The translations under genes and the position numbers were made by a program. Shown here piece after piece: positions 1-10,304 of a stretch of 64,000 nt of DNA. The notes under the pieces were generated by a model. That model made no database searches and was not told where the DNA came from. It saw only the letters and a program-made list of their open reading frames with translations. The stretch spans positions 62,001 through 126,000 of the forward strand of contig NZ_JADEYC010000014.1 of the NCBI RefSeq assembly GCF_015209505.1, written 5' to 3'. Origin of the DNA: Saccharopolyspora montiporae (lineage in GTDB: Bacteria > Actinomycetota > Actinomycetes > Mycobacteriales > Pseudonocardiaceae). Numbering within the stretch: position 1 is the first letter of the stretch; every line of letters starts with the position of its first letter.

Positions 1-1236
1 GACCGAGGGCGACACCGTGGCCTTCGGGCCGATCCCGTCCTGGACCGCATCCAGGGTCTTGAGTCCGTCGCCGGTGATCAGCAGCACGGTCTCGGCGTCC
101 GGGTCGATCTTGCCCGCTTCGATGAGCTTCTTAGCGGTGGCGACGGTCACGCCGCCCGCGGTCTCGGCGAAGATGCCCTCGGTCCGGGCCAGCAGTTTGA
201 TGCCCTCGCGCACCTCGTCGTCGGTGACGTCCTCGATCGACCCACCCGTCTGCCGGACGGTGTCGAGCACGTAGGGCCCGTCGGCCGGGGCGCCGATGGC
301 CAGCGAGCGGGCGATCGTGTCCGGCCGCACCGGTTGCACCACGTCCTGGCCTTCCTTGTAGGCCGTGGCCACCGGGGAGCAGCCGGTCGCCTGCGCGCCG
401 AAGATCTTGGTCGGGCTCGGCTCGACGAGGCCGACCTCGCCCAGCTCGTTGAAGCCCTTGTGCACCTTGGTCAGCTGCGATCCGGAGGCGATCGGGACCA
501 CGATCTGTTCCGGCAGTCGCCACCCGAGCTGCTCGGCGACCTCGAAGGCCAGCGTCTTGGAGCCCTCGGAGTAGTACGGCCGCACGTTGACGTTGACGAA
601 CGCCCAGTCCTCGTGCTCCCCGGCGAGCTCGGTGGCCAGCCGGTTCACGTCGTCGTAGTTGCCGTCGACGGCCAGCAGCGAGGTGTCGTACACCGCGCTC
701 ATCAGGATCTTGGCCTTCTCCAGCGTCTTGGGCACCAGCACGACCGAATCCCAGCCGGCCCGCGCGGCCGCCGCCGCCACCGCGTTGGCGAGGTTGCCGG
801 TGGACGGGCAGGCCAGCACCTTGAAGCCGAACTCGCGGGCGGCGGCCAACGCCACGGCCACCACGCGGTCCTTGAACGAGTGCGTCGGGTTGCCCGTGTC
901 GTCCTTGACCCAGATCCGCTTGACGCCCAGCGCCTTGGCCAGGTTGTCCGCGCGGATCAGCCTGGTACAGCCGGGATCGGTACTGGCGTGCTGCTCCACA
1001 TCGGACGGGACCGGCAGGAGCTGCTTGTAGCGCCAGATGGAGCGCGGGCCGGCTTCGATGTCCGCGCGCCGCACCGTCCCGAAGTCGTAGGCCACTTCCA
1101 GCGGGGAGAAGTCCTCCAGCGACACGAACTCGGGTGCCAGCGGCTGGCGGTGCTTCTCTTCTTTGGACACCAGCTCGGCGGCGGGGCCCAGGTCGAGGGC
1201 CTTGCCGGTGGTCCGGGTTCGGGCGGCAGCTGTCAT
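1..1236 (-). CDS. thrC: Threonine synthase (C-terminus cut by window edge)
   Basis: Pyridoxal-phosphate enzyme that converts O-phosphohomoserine to threonine, the last step of cytosolic threonine synthesis. The frame is open through base 1 with 412 codons visible; family members run to about 420-430 residues, so only a short tail is missing. The PLP-binding lysine is Lys122 in THSFKDR, and the GNLANAV and ITGDGLK segments typical of the fold follow. The ATG at 1236 has the strong ribosome site AGGAAAGGA 7 bases upstream. It diverges from holA. The enzyme type is secure; a related PLP beta-family lyase is much less likely given length and the THSFKDR context. Confidence 0.93.
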   Translation of the reverse strand, partial: MTAAARTRTTGKALDLGPAAELVSKEEKHRQPLAPEFVSLEDFSPLEVAYDFGTVRRADIEAGPRSIWRYKQLLPVPSDVEQHASTDPGCTRLIRADNLAKALGVKRIWVKDDTGNPTHSFKDRVVAVALAAAREFGFKVLACPSTGNLANAVAAAAARAGWDSVVLVPKTLEKAKILMSAVYDTSLLAVDGNYDDVNRLATELAGEHEDWAFVNVNVRPYYSEGSKTLAFEVAEQLGWRLPEQIVVPIASGSQLTKVHKGFNELGEVGLVEPSPTKIFGAQATGCSPVATAYKEGQDVVQPVRPDTIARSLAIGAPADGPYVLDTVRQTGGSIEDVTDDEVREGIKLLARTEGIFAETAGGVTVATAKKLIEAGKIDPDAETVLLITGDGLKTLDAVQDGIGPKATVSPSV

Positions 1237-1451
1237 CGCGAGGTCCTTTCCTCATCTATCCCGCGGACGGGTCGGAATTGGCACCTTTTTCGTCGGCGGC
1301 CTCGCGGTAGAACACGATTCGCCGACAACGGTTGCCGGGGCTTCAACGGGCCGTTCCCTCTGCCCCTCTGGATGAGCTATTCGGTTGTGCCAGCAACGTT
1401 AATGGACGGGGACCGCTCCTGGCCAGTGCCGTCCCCCCGCCGCAACCGTGG

Positions 1452-1457
1452 GACGAT
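1452..1457 (+). promoter_or_regulatory. Putative -10 box (leaderless start) of holA
   Basis: GACGAT lies 6 bases before the holA ATG and no ribosome-binding site intervenes. This matches an actinobacterial -10 (TANNNT-like, first T replaced) giving a leaderless mRNA. Confidence 0.45.
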
Positions 1458-1463
1458 GCCGGT

Positions 1464-2444
1464 ATGAGCGCCTCAGCAGCCTCCGCGGATCCGCTGCAAC
1501 TGGTCGTCGGTGACGAGGAACTGCTGGTCGAGCGGGCGGTGCGCTCCGCAGCCGCACGAGCGCGCGAGTCGGCGCCCGAAGCCGAGCTGCGCAGGGTGAA
1601 GGTGAGTGAACTCACCGGTCCCGAACTGGACGAACTGCTCAGCCCGTCGCTGTTCGCGGAAGACCGCGTGATCGCGCTGGAAGCTGCGCAGGAAGCGGGC
1701 AAGGAGATCACCGAAGCCCTGCTCACGCACGCGCGGCAACCGGCCGACGGGCTGGTGCTGATCGTCGTGCACTCCGGCGGTGGACGCTCCAAGCACGCCA
1801 AGGAACTGCCCGCGGCGCTGCGCAAACTCGGCGCTGCCGTCACCGAGTGCACGAAGATCAGCAAACCCGCCGAACGCGAGGCGTTCGTCGCCGATGAGGC
1901 CCGCCGGGCCGGGGGCAGGATCGACGCGGCCGCGGTGTCCGCGCTGATCGAAACAGTGGGTACCGACCTGCGTGAACTGTCCTCCTCGGTCACCCAGCTG
2001 GTGGCCGACACCGGCGGCAGGGTCGACGAGGACGCGGTGCGCCAGTACCACCGGGGGCGAGCCGAGGTCACCGGCTTCACCGTGGCGGAGAAGGCCGTCA
2101 CCGGGGACGCGGCCGCGGCGTACGAAGCGCTGCGCTGGGCCCTGCAACTGGGTGTGCCGCACGTGCTGATCGCCGATGCGCTCGCCGACGCGGTGCGCAC
2201 CATCGGCCGGGTCGCCTCGGCCGGGCGCGGGGACCCGTTCCGCCTGGCCGGGGACCTGGGGATGCCGCCGTGGAAGGTCAAGAAGGCGCAGGCGCAGGCC
2301 CGGGGCTGGAGCAGCACGTCAGTCGCCGCCGCGCTGCAGGTCGTCGCCCGGGTCAACGGCGAGGTCAAGGGGCAGGCCGCGGACGCCGACTACGCGCTGG
2401 AGCGCACCGTGCGCGAGCTCGCCGCCCTGCGCAACGGGCGCTGA
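1464..2444 (+). CDS. holA: DNA polymerase III subunit delta
   Basis: Clamp-loader subunit that opens the beta sliding clamp during replication. The 326-residue product has the family length and layout: an N-terminal AAA+-like fold without a functional P-loop (LQLVVGDEELLVERAV near the start), a middle lid region, and a C-terminal helical bundle with the typical ending (WKVKKAQAQARGW, then ADYALERTVRELA). The ATG was chosen because the protein starts a few residues before the conserved LVVGDE motif and the upstream GACGAT fits a leaderless start. A strong bidirectional hairpin separates it from convergent rpsT, a common gene pair in actinobacteria. Confidence 0.92.
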   Translation: MSASAASADPLQLVVGDEELLVERAVRSAAARARESAPEAELRRVKVSELTGPELDELLSPSLFAEDRVIALEAAQEAGKEITEALLTHARQPADGLVLIVVHSGGGRSKHAKELPAALRKLGAAVTECTKISKPAEREAFVADEARRAGGRIDAAAVSALIETVGTDLRELSSSVTQLVADTGGRVDEDAVRQYHRGRAEVTGFTVAEKAVTGDAAAAYEALRWALQLGVPHVLIADALADAVRTIGRVASAGRGDPFRLAGDLGMPPWKVKKAQAQARGWSSTSVAAALQVVARVNGEVKGQAADADYALERTVRELAALRNGR

Positions 2445-2463
2445 CCGGCCGCTGACGCGAAAA

Positions 2464-2492
2464 GGGCACCCCGAACGTCCTCCGGGGTGCCC
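2464..2492. terminator. Bidirectional terminator between holA and rpsT
   Basis: Perfect 10-bp stem GGGCACCCCG / CGGGGTGCCC around a 9-base loop, flanked by AAAA on the left, between two convergent genes. It should stop transcription from both sides. Confidence 0.85.
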
Positions 2493-2536
2493 TCATCAGA
2501 TCCGGGTGCGCAGCGGTGCTGCGCCGATCCGGTCGC

Positions 2537-2797
2537 TCAGAGCGAGTTGGCGCGCTTGGCCATCGCCGACTTCTTGTTGGCGGCCTGGTTCTTGTGGAGC
2601 ACGCCCTTGCTGGCGGCCTTGTCCAGCGCGCGGCCCGCGGCCTGCTGCAGCTCGACGGCCTTGTCCTTGTCACCGGCGGCAGCGGCCTCGCGGAACTTGC
2701 GGATGGCGGTCTTGACCGACGACTTCGCGGCCTTGTTGCGCTGCCGGTTCTGCTCGTTGGTCTTGATCCGCTTGACCTTGGACTTGATGTTGGCCAC
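2537..2797 (-). CDS. rpsT: 30S ribosomal protein S20
   Basis: Primary-binding protein of the 30S subunit. The 86-residue, lysine-rich, fully helical sequence begins [16 protein letters not shown] and ends [12 protein letters not shown], the standard S20 ends. GTG at 2797 was chosen because the family always begins M-A-N-I/x-K and GGAAGAGG sits upstream; the frame stays open further upstream but that extension is unlike S20. It is convergent with holA. Transcription probably starts about 100 bases upstream, leaving a leader in which S20 autoregulation could act. Confidence 0.96.
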   Translation of the reverse strand: MANIKSKVKRIKTNEQNRQRNKAAKSSVKTAIRKFREAAAAGDKDKAVELQQAAGRALDKAASKGVLHKNQAANKKSAMAKRANSL

Positions 2798-2901
2798 TGT
2801 GCGCCTCTTCCTCGTCTCGCGCTGTCGATTCGTGCCGCGCTTCAACGGCGCTGCGCTGGGCAGCCTTCCTCCACTGCGGAATGCCGCACGGCACGAAATC
2901 C

Positions 2902-2907
2902 AGAGTA
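2902..2907 (-). promoter_or_regulatory. Putative -10 box of rpsT
   Basis: On the minus strand TACTCT within GTTACTCTGG, in an otherwise GC-rich stretch about 105 bases upstream of rpsT. It would give a leader of roughly 95 nt. Confidence 0.4.
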
Positions 2908-3068
2908 ACAGCGCCGACCTGCGGAGACGTCGACGGGAGGGCACGCGCTGCTGCGCGGCCCGGGAACGGCGGTCCCCAGCCTAGGGGGTCGGTTCCGCCG
3001 CGACCAACCTCCGCGGAGGGTGATCACGACCATGTTCGGCATCCGCCCTGCGCGCGGGTCCGCTGGCC

Positions 3069-3074
3069 TAGAGT
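3069..3074 (+). promoter_or_regulatory. Putative -10 box (leaderless start) of the TauE-like gene
   Basis: TAGAGT lies 8 bases before the GTG at 3083; no ribosome site is present between them. It supports the shorter start. Confidence 0.5.
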
Positions 3075-3082
3075 CGCCGTCC

Positions 3083-3889
3083 GTGTTCACCGAGCTGAAC
3101 TGGCCGGGCTTCGCCGATCTCACGCTCGCCGCCCTGCTGTTCCTGTGCGCGGCGGCCTTCCTGGCCGGGGCCGTCGACGCGATGGTCGGTGGTGGCGGCC
3201 TGATCCAACTGCCCGCGATCCTGCTGGTGGCACCTGGTGGAGCGGCCATCCATTCCCTGGCCACCAGCAAGGTGGCCTCGATCGCCGGCACCGGCGCGGC
3301 GGCCTGGACCTACGCTCGCAAGACGCCGATCGATTGGCGCGCAGCGATTCCCATGGCCGCGGTGGCCCTGCTCGGTTCGCTCGGCGGGGCCGTTTTCGCC
3401 GACGCGCTGCCGTCCGGGGTGCTCAACGCCGTGGTGCTGGCCGCACTGGTGGTCGTCGGCGTCTACACCTGGCGCAGGCCCGACCTGGGTTCCGTCGACG
3501 CCCCGCGGTTCGCGCGATCCGCGCAGCTGCTGGCGATGCTGGCCGGTGGGGCGGTCATCGGGTTCTGGGACGGCATCGCCGGGCCGGGAACGGGCTCGTT
3601 CCTGGTGTTCCTGCTGGTGGGCCTGGTCGGGTACGCGTTCCTGCACGCCTCCGCCGCGGCCAAGGTGGTGAACGTGGCCACGAACATCGGTGCGCTGGTC
3701 TTCTTCGTGCCGGCGGGCAAGGTGCTGTGGGGACTGGGGATCGCGCTCGCGATCAGCAACGCGGCCGGCAGCGTGCTCGGCGCGGTCGTGGCCGCCCGGC
3801 GCGGATCCGGTTTCGTGCGCCGGGTGTTCCTCACCGTGCTGGTCGGACTCCTGGTCAGCCTCGGCTGGAAGGTCGCCGCAGCGGGCTGA
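3083..3889 (+). CDS. Sulfite exporter TauE/SafE family membrane protein
   Basis: Predicted inner-membrane permease of the TauE/SafE (formerly DUF81) family; members have been linked to export of sulfite, sulfoacetate and other small organic anions. The 268-residue protein has about eight hydrophobic segments in two repeated halves; the glycine-rich signatures DAMVGGGGLIQLPAILL and GFWDGIAGPGTGSFL mark the two repeats. The GTG at 3083 puts TAGAGT at leaderless -10 distance; an in-frame GTG at 3020 would add 21 residues unlike the family. Substrate cannot be read from sequence. The next gene also encodes a transporter but is separated by 88 bases. Confidence 0.85.
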   Translation: MFTELNWPGFADLTLAALLFLCAAAFLAGAVDAMVGGGGLIQLPAILLVAPGGAAIHSLATSKVASIAGTGAAAWTYARKTPIDWRAAIPMAAVALLGSLGGAVFADALPSGVLNAVVLAALVVVGVYTWRRPDLGSVDAPRFARSAQLLAMLAGGAVIGFWDGIAGPGTGSFLVFLLVGLVGYAFLHASAAAKVVNVATNIGALVFFVPAGKVLWGLGIALAISNAAGSVLGAVVAARRGSGFVRRVFLTVLVGLLVSLGWKVAAAG

Positions 3890-3977
3890 TTCCGGCGCTC
3901 GCGTGCGTCCTTTCCGGACCGGGTCGCGGTCGGTAATGTCCCCGCGACGTTCGAGCGGACCACCTGGGAGGTCGGTG

Positions 3978-4835
3978 ATGGGCGCGCTCGGTCTGGTTCT
4001 CGTGGTGGCGGCGGCCTTCGCGCATGCCGGCTGGAACTTCTTCGCCAAGCGCGCCGGTTCCGCCGGGGCCGGATTCGTCTGGCTCACCGCGGCCGCCTCC
4101 GCGGTGCTGTACCTGCCGGTGATGCTGGTCTCCCTGCTGGTGTTCCCGCTCCCGGACTGGCGGCCCTGGCTGCTGGTAGCGCTCGTCAGCGCCGTGCTGC
4201 ACCTGGGCTACTACCTGACGCTGCAGCGCGGCTACGCCGTCGGCGACATGTCGGTGGTCTACCCGCTGGCGCGCGGAACCGGGCCGCTGCTGGCGATGTT
4301 CATCGCCGTGCTCGTGCTCGGCGAACGACCGGGCCCGCTGGGTCTCGCCGGTGGGGCGGTGGTCGTGCTCGGGGTGTTCGTGATCGGTTTCGCCGACGGC
4401 GTGCCCCGGTTCGGTGCCGGAGGTGCCGCGTTCGGTCTGCTGTGCGGTTCGCTCATCGCGCTGTACACGGTGTGGGACGCGCATGCGGTGACCGCGCTCG
4501 CGATCGCCCCGCTGCTGTTCGACTGGAGCAACAACCTCGGACGATCGCTGCTGCTGGCCCCGTACGCGGCGGTGCGGCGCGGGCGCATCGCCGAGACCTG
4601 GACCACTTACCGCCGAGAAGTGCTCGCCGTGGCGGTCCTGTCCCCGCTGGCCTACATCCTCGTGCTGTTCGCGATGCGCCTCGCCCCGGTGAGCCTGGTC
4701 GCGCCCGGCCGCGAGCTGAGCATCGTGCTGGCCGGTCTGCTCGCGTGGCGGGTGCTGGGCGAGGCGCAACCCGTTCGCCGGCTGACCGGAGCGGCGATCG
4801 TCCTGCTCGGGGTGGTGCTGCTGGGGCTGGCGTGA
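3978..4835 (+). CDS. EamA/DMT-family transporter
   Basis: Drug/metabolite-transporter superfamily membrane protein of 285 residues with ten predicted hydrophobic helices arranged as two EamA repeats. Each repeat ends in the usual pattern of a conserved glycine/proline-rich helix (AMFIAVLVLGERPGPLGLAGGA and later the RVLGEAQPVRRLTGAAIV segment). The ATG at 3978 follows GGGAGGTCGG at good spacing; the frame is open further upstream but that part overlaps the preceding gene and is not hydrophobic. Substrate is unknown; family members export amino acids, nucleosides or other metabolites. Confidence 0.85.
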   Translation: MGALGLVLVVAAAFAHAGWNFFAKRAGSAGAGFVWLTAAASAVLYLPVMLVSLLVFPLPDWRPWLLVALVSAVLHLGYYLTLQRGYAVGDMSVVYPLARGTGPLLAMFIAVLVLGERPGPLGLAGGAVVVLGVFVIGFADGVPRFGAGGAAFGLLCGSLIALYTVWDAHAVTALAIAPLLFDWSNNLGRSLLLAPYAAVRRGRIAETWTTYRREVLAVAVLSPLAYILVLFAMRLAPVSLVAPGRELSIVLAGLLAWRVLGEAQPVRRLTGAAIVLLGVVLLGLA

Positions 4836-4866
4836 GCGCGCCGCGGCGGCAGGTGCGCCCGGCGGG

Positions 4867-4872
4867 TAGAAC
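4867..4872 (+). promoter_or_regulatory. Putative -10 box (leaderless start) of the VOC gene
   Basis: TAGAAC lies 6 bases before the ATG at 4879 in a GC-rich setting; AGGGG alone between them is too close to act as a ribosome site. Confidence 0.35.
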
Positions 4873-4878
4873 AGGGGC

Positions 4879-5259
4879 ATGGACGTGCTCAGCAGCAGGT
4901 TGATCCTGCACCCGCGGGACCGGGAACGCGCTGTCGGCTTCTACCGCGACGTGCTGGGGCTGGCGGTCTCCCGCGAATTCCCCGGCGGCACGGTGTTCTT
5001 CGCGGGACAGGGCTTCCTGGAGGTCTCCGGGTCGGCCCAGGACGGTCCCAGTCCGGACCAGGTGCTGTGGCTGCAGGTCCGTGATCTGCGCGGGGAGTTC
5101 GAGCGGCTGCGCGAGCGCGGTGTGCCGGTGCTTGCCGAGCCCGAACGCAAGCCTTGGGGGCTGGACGAGGGCTGGATCGCCGATCCGGACGGCATGCGCA
5201 TCGTGCTGGTCGAGATCCCGGCCGACCACCCGATCCGCGTGGACCAGCGCGAGCCCTGA
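4879..5259 (+). CDS. VOC family (glyoxalase-like) protein
   Basis: Single-domain vicinal-oxygen-chelate protein of 126 residues with two beta-alpha-beta-beta-beta modules. The N-terminal module contains [21 protein letters not shown] and the C-terminal one ends with the typical [13 protein letters not shown]. Such proteins include metal-dependent lyases, dioxygenases and antibiotic-binding proteins; metal ligands would be His at the start (LILH), and Glu in the last strand (VLVE). Substrate cannot be assigned. It stands alone between the EamA transporter and lepA. Confidence 0.82.
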   Translation: MDVLSSRLILHPRDRERAVGFYRDVLGLAVSREFPGGTVFFAGQGFLEVSGSAQDGPSPDQVLWLQVRDLRGEFERLRERGVPVLAEPERKPWGLDEGWIADPDGMRIVLVEIPADHPIRVDQREP

Positions 5260-5353
5260 GCGCCGGCACCGGAGTTGGCCGCCGGATGTTCGGCCTGTCG
5301 TGGGACGATGGGTTCCACGTCCCGCACCAGTCGAGATCCGCGAGGAACACCCC

Positions 5354-7207
5354 GTGAGCAGTTTCGCCGAGACCACCTTCACGTCCCCGGAGCGCATCCG
5401 GAACTTCTGCATCATCGCGCACATCGACCACGGCAAGTCGACGCTGGCCGACCGGATGCTGCAGCTCACCGGCGTGTTGGAGGAGCGCGCGTACCGGGCC
5501 CAGTACCTCGACCGGATGGACATCGAGCGGGAGCGGGGCATCACGATCAAGGCGCAGAACGTGCGCATGCCCTGGGCAGCGGACGGTGTCGATCACGTGC
5601 TGCACATGATCGACACCCCTGGCCACGTCGACTTCAGCTACGAGGTCAGCCGCTCGCTGGCCGCGTGCGAGGGCGCGATCCTGCTGGTCGACGCCGCGCA
5701 GGGCATCGAGGCGCAGACGCTGGCCAACCTGTACCTGGCCATGGAGCACGAGCTGCAGATCGTGCCGGTGCTCAACAAGATCGACCTGCCCGCGGCGGAA
5801 CCGGAGAAGTACGCGGAAGAACTGGCGCACATCATCGGCTGCGAACCCGAGGACGTGCTGCAGGTTTCGGCGAAGACGGGCCAGGGCGTGGAGGCGGTGC
5901 TCGACGCGGTGGTCCAGCAGGTCCCCGGCCCCGAGGGCACGGCCGACTCGCCCGCGCGAGCGATGATCTTCGATTCGATCTACGACACCTACCGCGGTGT
6001 GGTCACCTACATCAGGGTCGTGGACGGCAAGATCACCCCGCGCGAGCGGATCCGGATGATGTCCACCGGCGCCACGCACGAGCTGCTCGAAGTGGGCATC
6101 ATCTCCCCGGAGCCCAAGCCCACCGCCGGTCTGGGCGTGGGCGAGGTCGGCTACCTGATCACCGGTGTGAAGGACGTCCGCCAGTCCAAGGTCGGTGACA
6201 CCGTCACCGCCGAGAAGAAGGGCGCCGCCGAGCCGCTCCCGGGCTACCGGGAGCCCAAACCGATGGTCTACTCCGGGCTGTACCCGATGGACGGCAGCGA
6301 TTACCCGCTGCTGCGCGACGCGCTGGACAAGCTGCTGCTCAACGACGCGGCGCTGACCTACGAGCCGGAGACGTCCGGGGCGCTGGGCTTCGGGTTCCGC
6401 TGCGGCTTCCTGGGCCTGCTGCACCTGGAGATCACCCGCGCCCGGCTGGAGCGCGAGTACGGGCTGAACCTCATCTCCACCGCGCCCAACGTCGTCTACC
6501 AGGTGTTCCTGGAGGACGGCACCGAGGTCGAGGTCACCAACCCCTCGGACTGGCCGGAGGGCAAGATCGGCGAGGTACACGAGCCGGTGGCCAAGTGCAC
6601 GGTGATCGTGCCGTCCGAATTCGTCGGTACGGTCATGGACCTGTGCCAGAGCCGCCGCGGCGAGATGTCCGGGATGGACTACCTGTCGGAGAGTCGCGTC
6701 GAACTGCGCTACACGCTGCCGCTGGGCGAGATCGTCTTCGACTTCTTCGACCAGCTCAAGTCGCGCACCCGCGGTTACGCCTCGATGGACTACGAGGAGT
6801 CCGGGACACAGGCCTCGAACCTGGTGAAGGTGGACATCCTGCTGCAGGGCGAGGCGGTGGACGCGTTCAGCGCGATCGTGCACCGCGACGGGGCGTACGG
6901 CTACGGCACCAAGATGGCCACCAAGCTGCGCGAACTGATCCCGCGCCAGCAGTTCGAGGTGCCGATCCAGGCGGCGATCGGGTCCCGCATCATCGCCCGC
7001 GAGACGATCCGCGCCATCCGCAAGGACGTGCTGTCCAAGTGCTACGGCGGCGACATCAGCCGCAAGCGCAAGCTGCTGGAGAAGCAGAAGGAAGGCAAGA
7101 AGCGGATGAAGACCATCGGCCGCGTCGAGGTCCCGCAGGAGGCGTTCGTCGCTGCGCTGTCCACCGACGAGGGCAGCCAGGAGGACAAGCCCAAGGGCAA
7201 GAAGTGA
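5354..7207 (+). CDS. lepA: Elongation factor 4 (back-translocating GTPase)
   Basis: Ribosome-bound GTPase LepA/EF4, implicated in ribosome biogenesis and back-translocation. The 617-residue product has the G domain with G1 AHIDHGKST, switch II DTPGH and NKID, then domains II, III and V, and the LepA-specific C-terminal domain ([22 protein letters not shown]) that separates it from EF-G. GTG at 5354 was chosen because the family starts a few residues before [15 protein letters not shown] and CGAGGAAC lies upstream; the frame is open to 5081 but that overlaps the VOC gene. It is followed by a strong hairpin and faces ramB. Confidence 0.96.
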   Translation: MSSFAETTFTSPERIRNFCIIAHIDHGKSTLADRMLQLTGVLEERAYRAQYLDRMDIERERGITIKAQNVRMPWAADGVDHVLHMIDTPGHVDFSYEVSRSLAACEGAILLVDAAQGIEAQTLANLYLAMEHELQIVPVLNKIDLPAAEPEKYAEELAHIIGCEPEDVLQVSAKTGQGVEAVLDAVVQQVPGPEGTADSPARAMIFDSIYDTYRGVVTYIRVVDGKITPRERIRMMSTGATHELLEVGIISPEPKPTAGLGVGEVGYLITGVKDVRQSKVGDTVTAEKKGAAEPLPGYREPKPMVYSGLYPMDGSDYPLLRDALDKLLLNDAALTYEPETSGALGFGFRCGFLGLLHLEITRARLEREYGLNLISTAPNVVYQVFLEDGTEVEVTNPSDWPEGKIGEVHEPVAKCTVIVPSEFVGTVMDLCQSRRGEMSGMDYLSESRVELRYTLPLGEIVFDFFDQLKSRTRGYASMDYEESGTQASNLVKVDILLQGEAVDAFSAIVHRDGAYGYGTKMATKLRELIPRQQFEVPIQAAIGSRIIARETIRAIRKDVLSKCYGGDISRKRKLLEKQKEGKKRMKTIGRVEVPQEAFVAALSTDEGSQEDKPKGKK

Positions 7208-7211
7208 GCCG

Positions 7212-7246
7212 GGCACCGGGCGCGCCGCCGCGGACCGCCCGGTGCC
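7212..7246. terminator. Terminator between convergent lepA and ramB
   Basis: Perfect 11-bp stem GGCACCGGGCG / CGCCCGGTGCC with a 13-base loop, directly after the lepA stop and before the ramB stop. It lacks a T-run, as is common in actinobacteria. Confidence 0.75.
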
Positions 7247-7250
7247 GTGC

Positions 7251-8717
7251 TCAGTCCTGGTGGGCTTCCACGAAGGTGTAGACGTCGGCCTCGTCGACGC
7301 CGGGGAAGGTGTCGGCGGGCAGCGCGGCCAGCACGTGCGAGTGCGCCCGCGCGGACGGCCACACCATGCCTTCCCACCGGTTGGCGAGTTCGGCCGGCGG
7401 GCGCTGGCAGCACTCGCCGTTCGGGCAGCCCGACTTGGCGTGGTTGGTGGTGTCCCGGCCCCGGAACCAGCGGGATTCCGCGTAGGGCACGCCGAGCGTG
7501 ATGGCGAAGTCCCGCCCGCGGCTGGGGTCGACGTGCGCGACGCACCAGTGGGTGGCGCCGGGCTTGTCGGTGTACTGGTAGTGCGTCGAGTAGCGGTCCG
7601 GCGCGCCGAACACCTGCCTGCCCGCCCAGTAGCGGCACATCCGCTGGCCCTCGATGGCGCCGGTGGGGTCGGTGGGGAAGACCAGGCCGTCGTTCTCGTA
7701 CGCCTTGTGGATGATGCCGGTCTCGTCGTTGCGCACGAAGTGGCACACCAGGTCCAGGTAGCGGGTGGCCAGGTTGGTGAACCGGTGCGCGGCCATCTCG
7801 TAGGACACCGAGAACACGTCGCGCAGGTCCTCCACGGCCAGGTCGCGTTCCTGCTTGGCCTCCTGCAGGAACGGCACCGCCGCGCGTTCGGGCACCAGCA
7901 CCGCCGCGGCGAAGTAGTTGGCCTCGACGCGTTGGCGCAGGAAGTCGGCGAAGTCCCGGGGTTGGCGGTGGCCCAGGGTCAGGTGCCCGAGCGTCTGCAG
8001 CAGGACCGCCCGCGGCGTGTGCATGCCCAGCGATTCGCGGCGCAGGAAGATGCGGTTGTTCTTCAGGTCGGTCACCGAGCGCACCGAGCGCGGTAGGTCG
8101 GTGACGAACCGCAGGCCGTAGCCCAGGTGGCCGGCGATCGACTGGATGACCCCTTCGGACAGCGCACCGCCCTGGTAGCCGACGTGCCCGAGGATGTCGG
8201 AGGCGGCCTTCTCGATCTCCGCGAAGTAGTTGCCGTGTTCGCGCATCATGGCGCGGAGCTCGGCGTTGGCCTTGCGGGCCTCTTCCGGGGTGGCGACCTG
8301 CTTGGTCTCCCGGCGCTTGAGCTCCTCGTAGAGCCCGAGCACGTGCTCCAGCGCTTCGGTGGGCACCCGCTTGCCGACCTTGAGCGGTGCCAGTCCGAGC
8401 TGCTGGTAGAGCGGGTCGAGCTGGGCCTTCTCCACCGCGATCTCCAGCTCGGCCCGGCGGTTCGGGGGCTTCTTGGACAGCAGTTCGTCCACCGAGCTGC
8501 CCAGCGCGTCGGCCAGCGACCGCAGCAGGGACAACTTCGGCTCCCGGTGACCGTTCTCCAGCAGGGACAGCTGCGACGGTGCCCTGCCCACCCGTTCGCC
8601 CAGCTCCACCAGGGTGAGCCCGGCGGCCCGGCGCAAGTGGCGCAGCCGCTGACCGAAGACCAGAAGGTCGTGTTCCGTAGAAAAATTGCGGTCTTCTTCG
8701 CTGACCAACTCCGTCAT
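7251..8717 (-). CDS. ramB: RamB/ScfR-type regulator of acetate and glyoxylate metabolism
   Basis: Transcription factor of the short-chain fatty acyl regulator family; RamB of Corynebacterium and Mycobacterium controls isocitrate lyase and acetate genes. The 488-residue protein has an N-terminal XRE-type helix-turn-helix (about residues 20-80: FGQRLRHLRRAAGLTLVELG, then SQLSLLENGHREP), a middle metallopeptidase-like domain (EANYFAAAVLVP), and a C-terminal cysteine-bearing region (KSGCPNGECCQRPP). It is transcribed away from aceA across a 119-bp AT-rich spacer, the classical arrangement for a local regulator. TAGCAT 7 bases before the ATG suggests leaderless translation. Confidence 0.92.
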   Translation of the reverse strand: MTELVSEEDRNFSTEHDLLVFGQRLRHLRRAAGLTLVELGERVGRAPSQLSLLENGHREPKLSLLRSLADALGSSVDELLSKKPPNRRAELEIAVEKAQLDPLYQQLGLAPLKVGKRVPTEALEHVLGLYEELKRRETKQVATPEEARKANAELRAMMREHGNYFAEIEKAASDILGHVGYQGGALSEGVIQSIAGHLGYGLRFVTDLPRSVRSVTDLKNNRIFLRRESLGMHTPRAVLLQTLGHLTLGHRQPRDFADFLRQRVEANYFAAAVLVPERAAVPFLQEAKQERDLAVEDLRDVFSVSYEMAAHRFTNLATRYLDLVCHFVRNDETGIIHKAYENDGLVFPTDPTGAIEGQRMCRYWAGRQVFGAPDRYSTHYQYTDKPGATHWCVAHVDPSRGRDFAITLGVPYAESRWFRGRDTTNHAKSGCPNGECCQRPPAELANRWEGMVWPSARAHSHVLAALPADTFPGVDEADVYTFVEAHQD

Positions 8718-8724
8718 GGCGTTG

Positions 8725-8730
8725 ATGCTA
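8725..8730 (-). promoter_or_regulatory. Putative -10 box (leaderless start) of ramB
   Basis: On the minus strand TAGCAT ends 7 bases before the ramB ATG at 8717. It lies in the AT-rich spacer shared with aceA. Confidence 0.5.
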
Positions 8731-8735
8731 GCAGA

Positions 8736-8748
8736 AAAACTCGGAAAA
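8736..8748. promoter_or_regulatory. Candidate RamB operator in the ramB-aceA spacer
   Basis: The 13-mer AAAACTCGGAAAA matches 10 of 13 positions of the RamB site reported for Corynebacterium (AAAACTTTGCAAA, recalled from the literature). It lies just upstream of the ramB -10 box and within the likely aceA promoter, so it could serve both genes. Confidence 0.4.
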
Positions 8749-8836
8749 TTACCACGGAATTCCTGTCGTCTTTTGCTGGTGCAGCGCCAAGACTGGGTTC
8801 CAGCAGGCCGCCACGCGATCCCGAAAGGTGAACACG

Positions 8837-10147
<1,311 letters not shown>

Positions 10148-10193
10148 TCCGGTCGGCCGGCCCCGCGCAGGCTGCCGCCGACAACTGAAGACC

Positions 10194-10215
10194 GTGACCG
10201 GTCCGCACCGGTCAC
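10194..10215 (+). terminator. Hairpin downstream of aceA
   Basis: 9-bp perfect stem GTGACCGGT / ACCGGTCAC with a 4-base loop, 47 bases after the aceA stop. There is no T-run. Confidence 0.6.
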
Positions 10216-10269
10216 CCGAGACGCACCAGCGGCCCTGTGGCGGGGTGTCGGAAGATCGCGATGGTGCGG

Positions 10270-10304
10270 ATGGGCGGGAACCCAGGCGTCGGGTTCCCGC
10301 CCAT
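10270..10304 (+). terminator. Strong hairpin (second aceA terminator)
   Basis: 14-bp perfect stem ATGGGCGGGAACCC / GGGTTCCCGCCCAT with a 7-base loop followed by TTCT. It is the strongest hairpin of this spacer and probably the main transcription stop for aceA. Confidence 0.75.
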
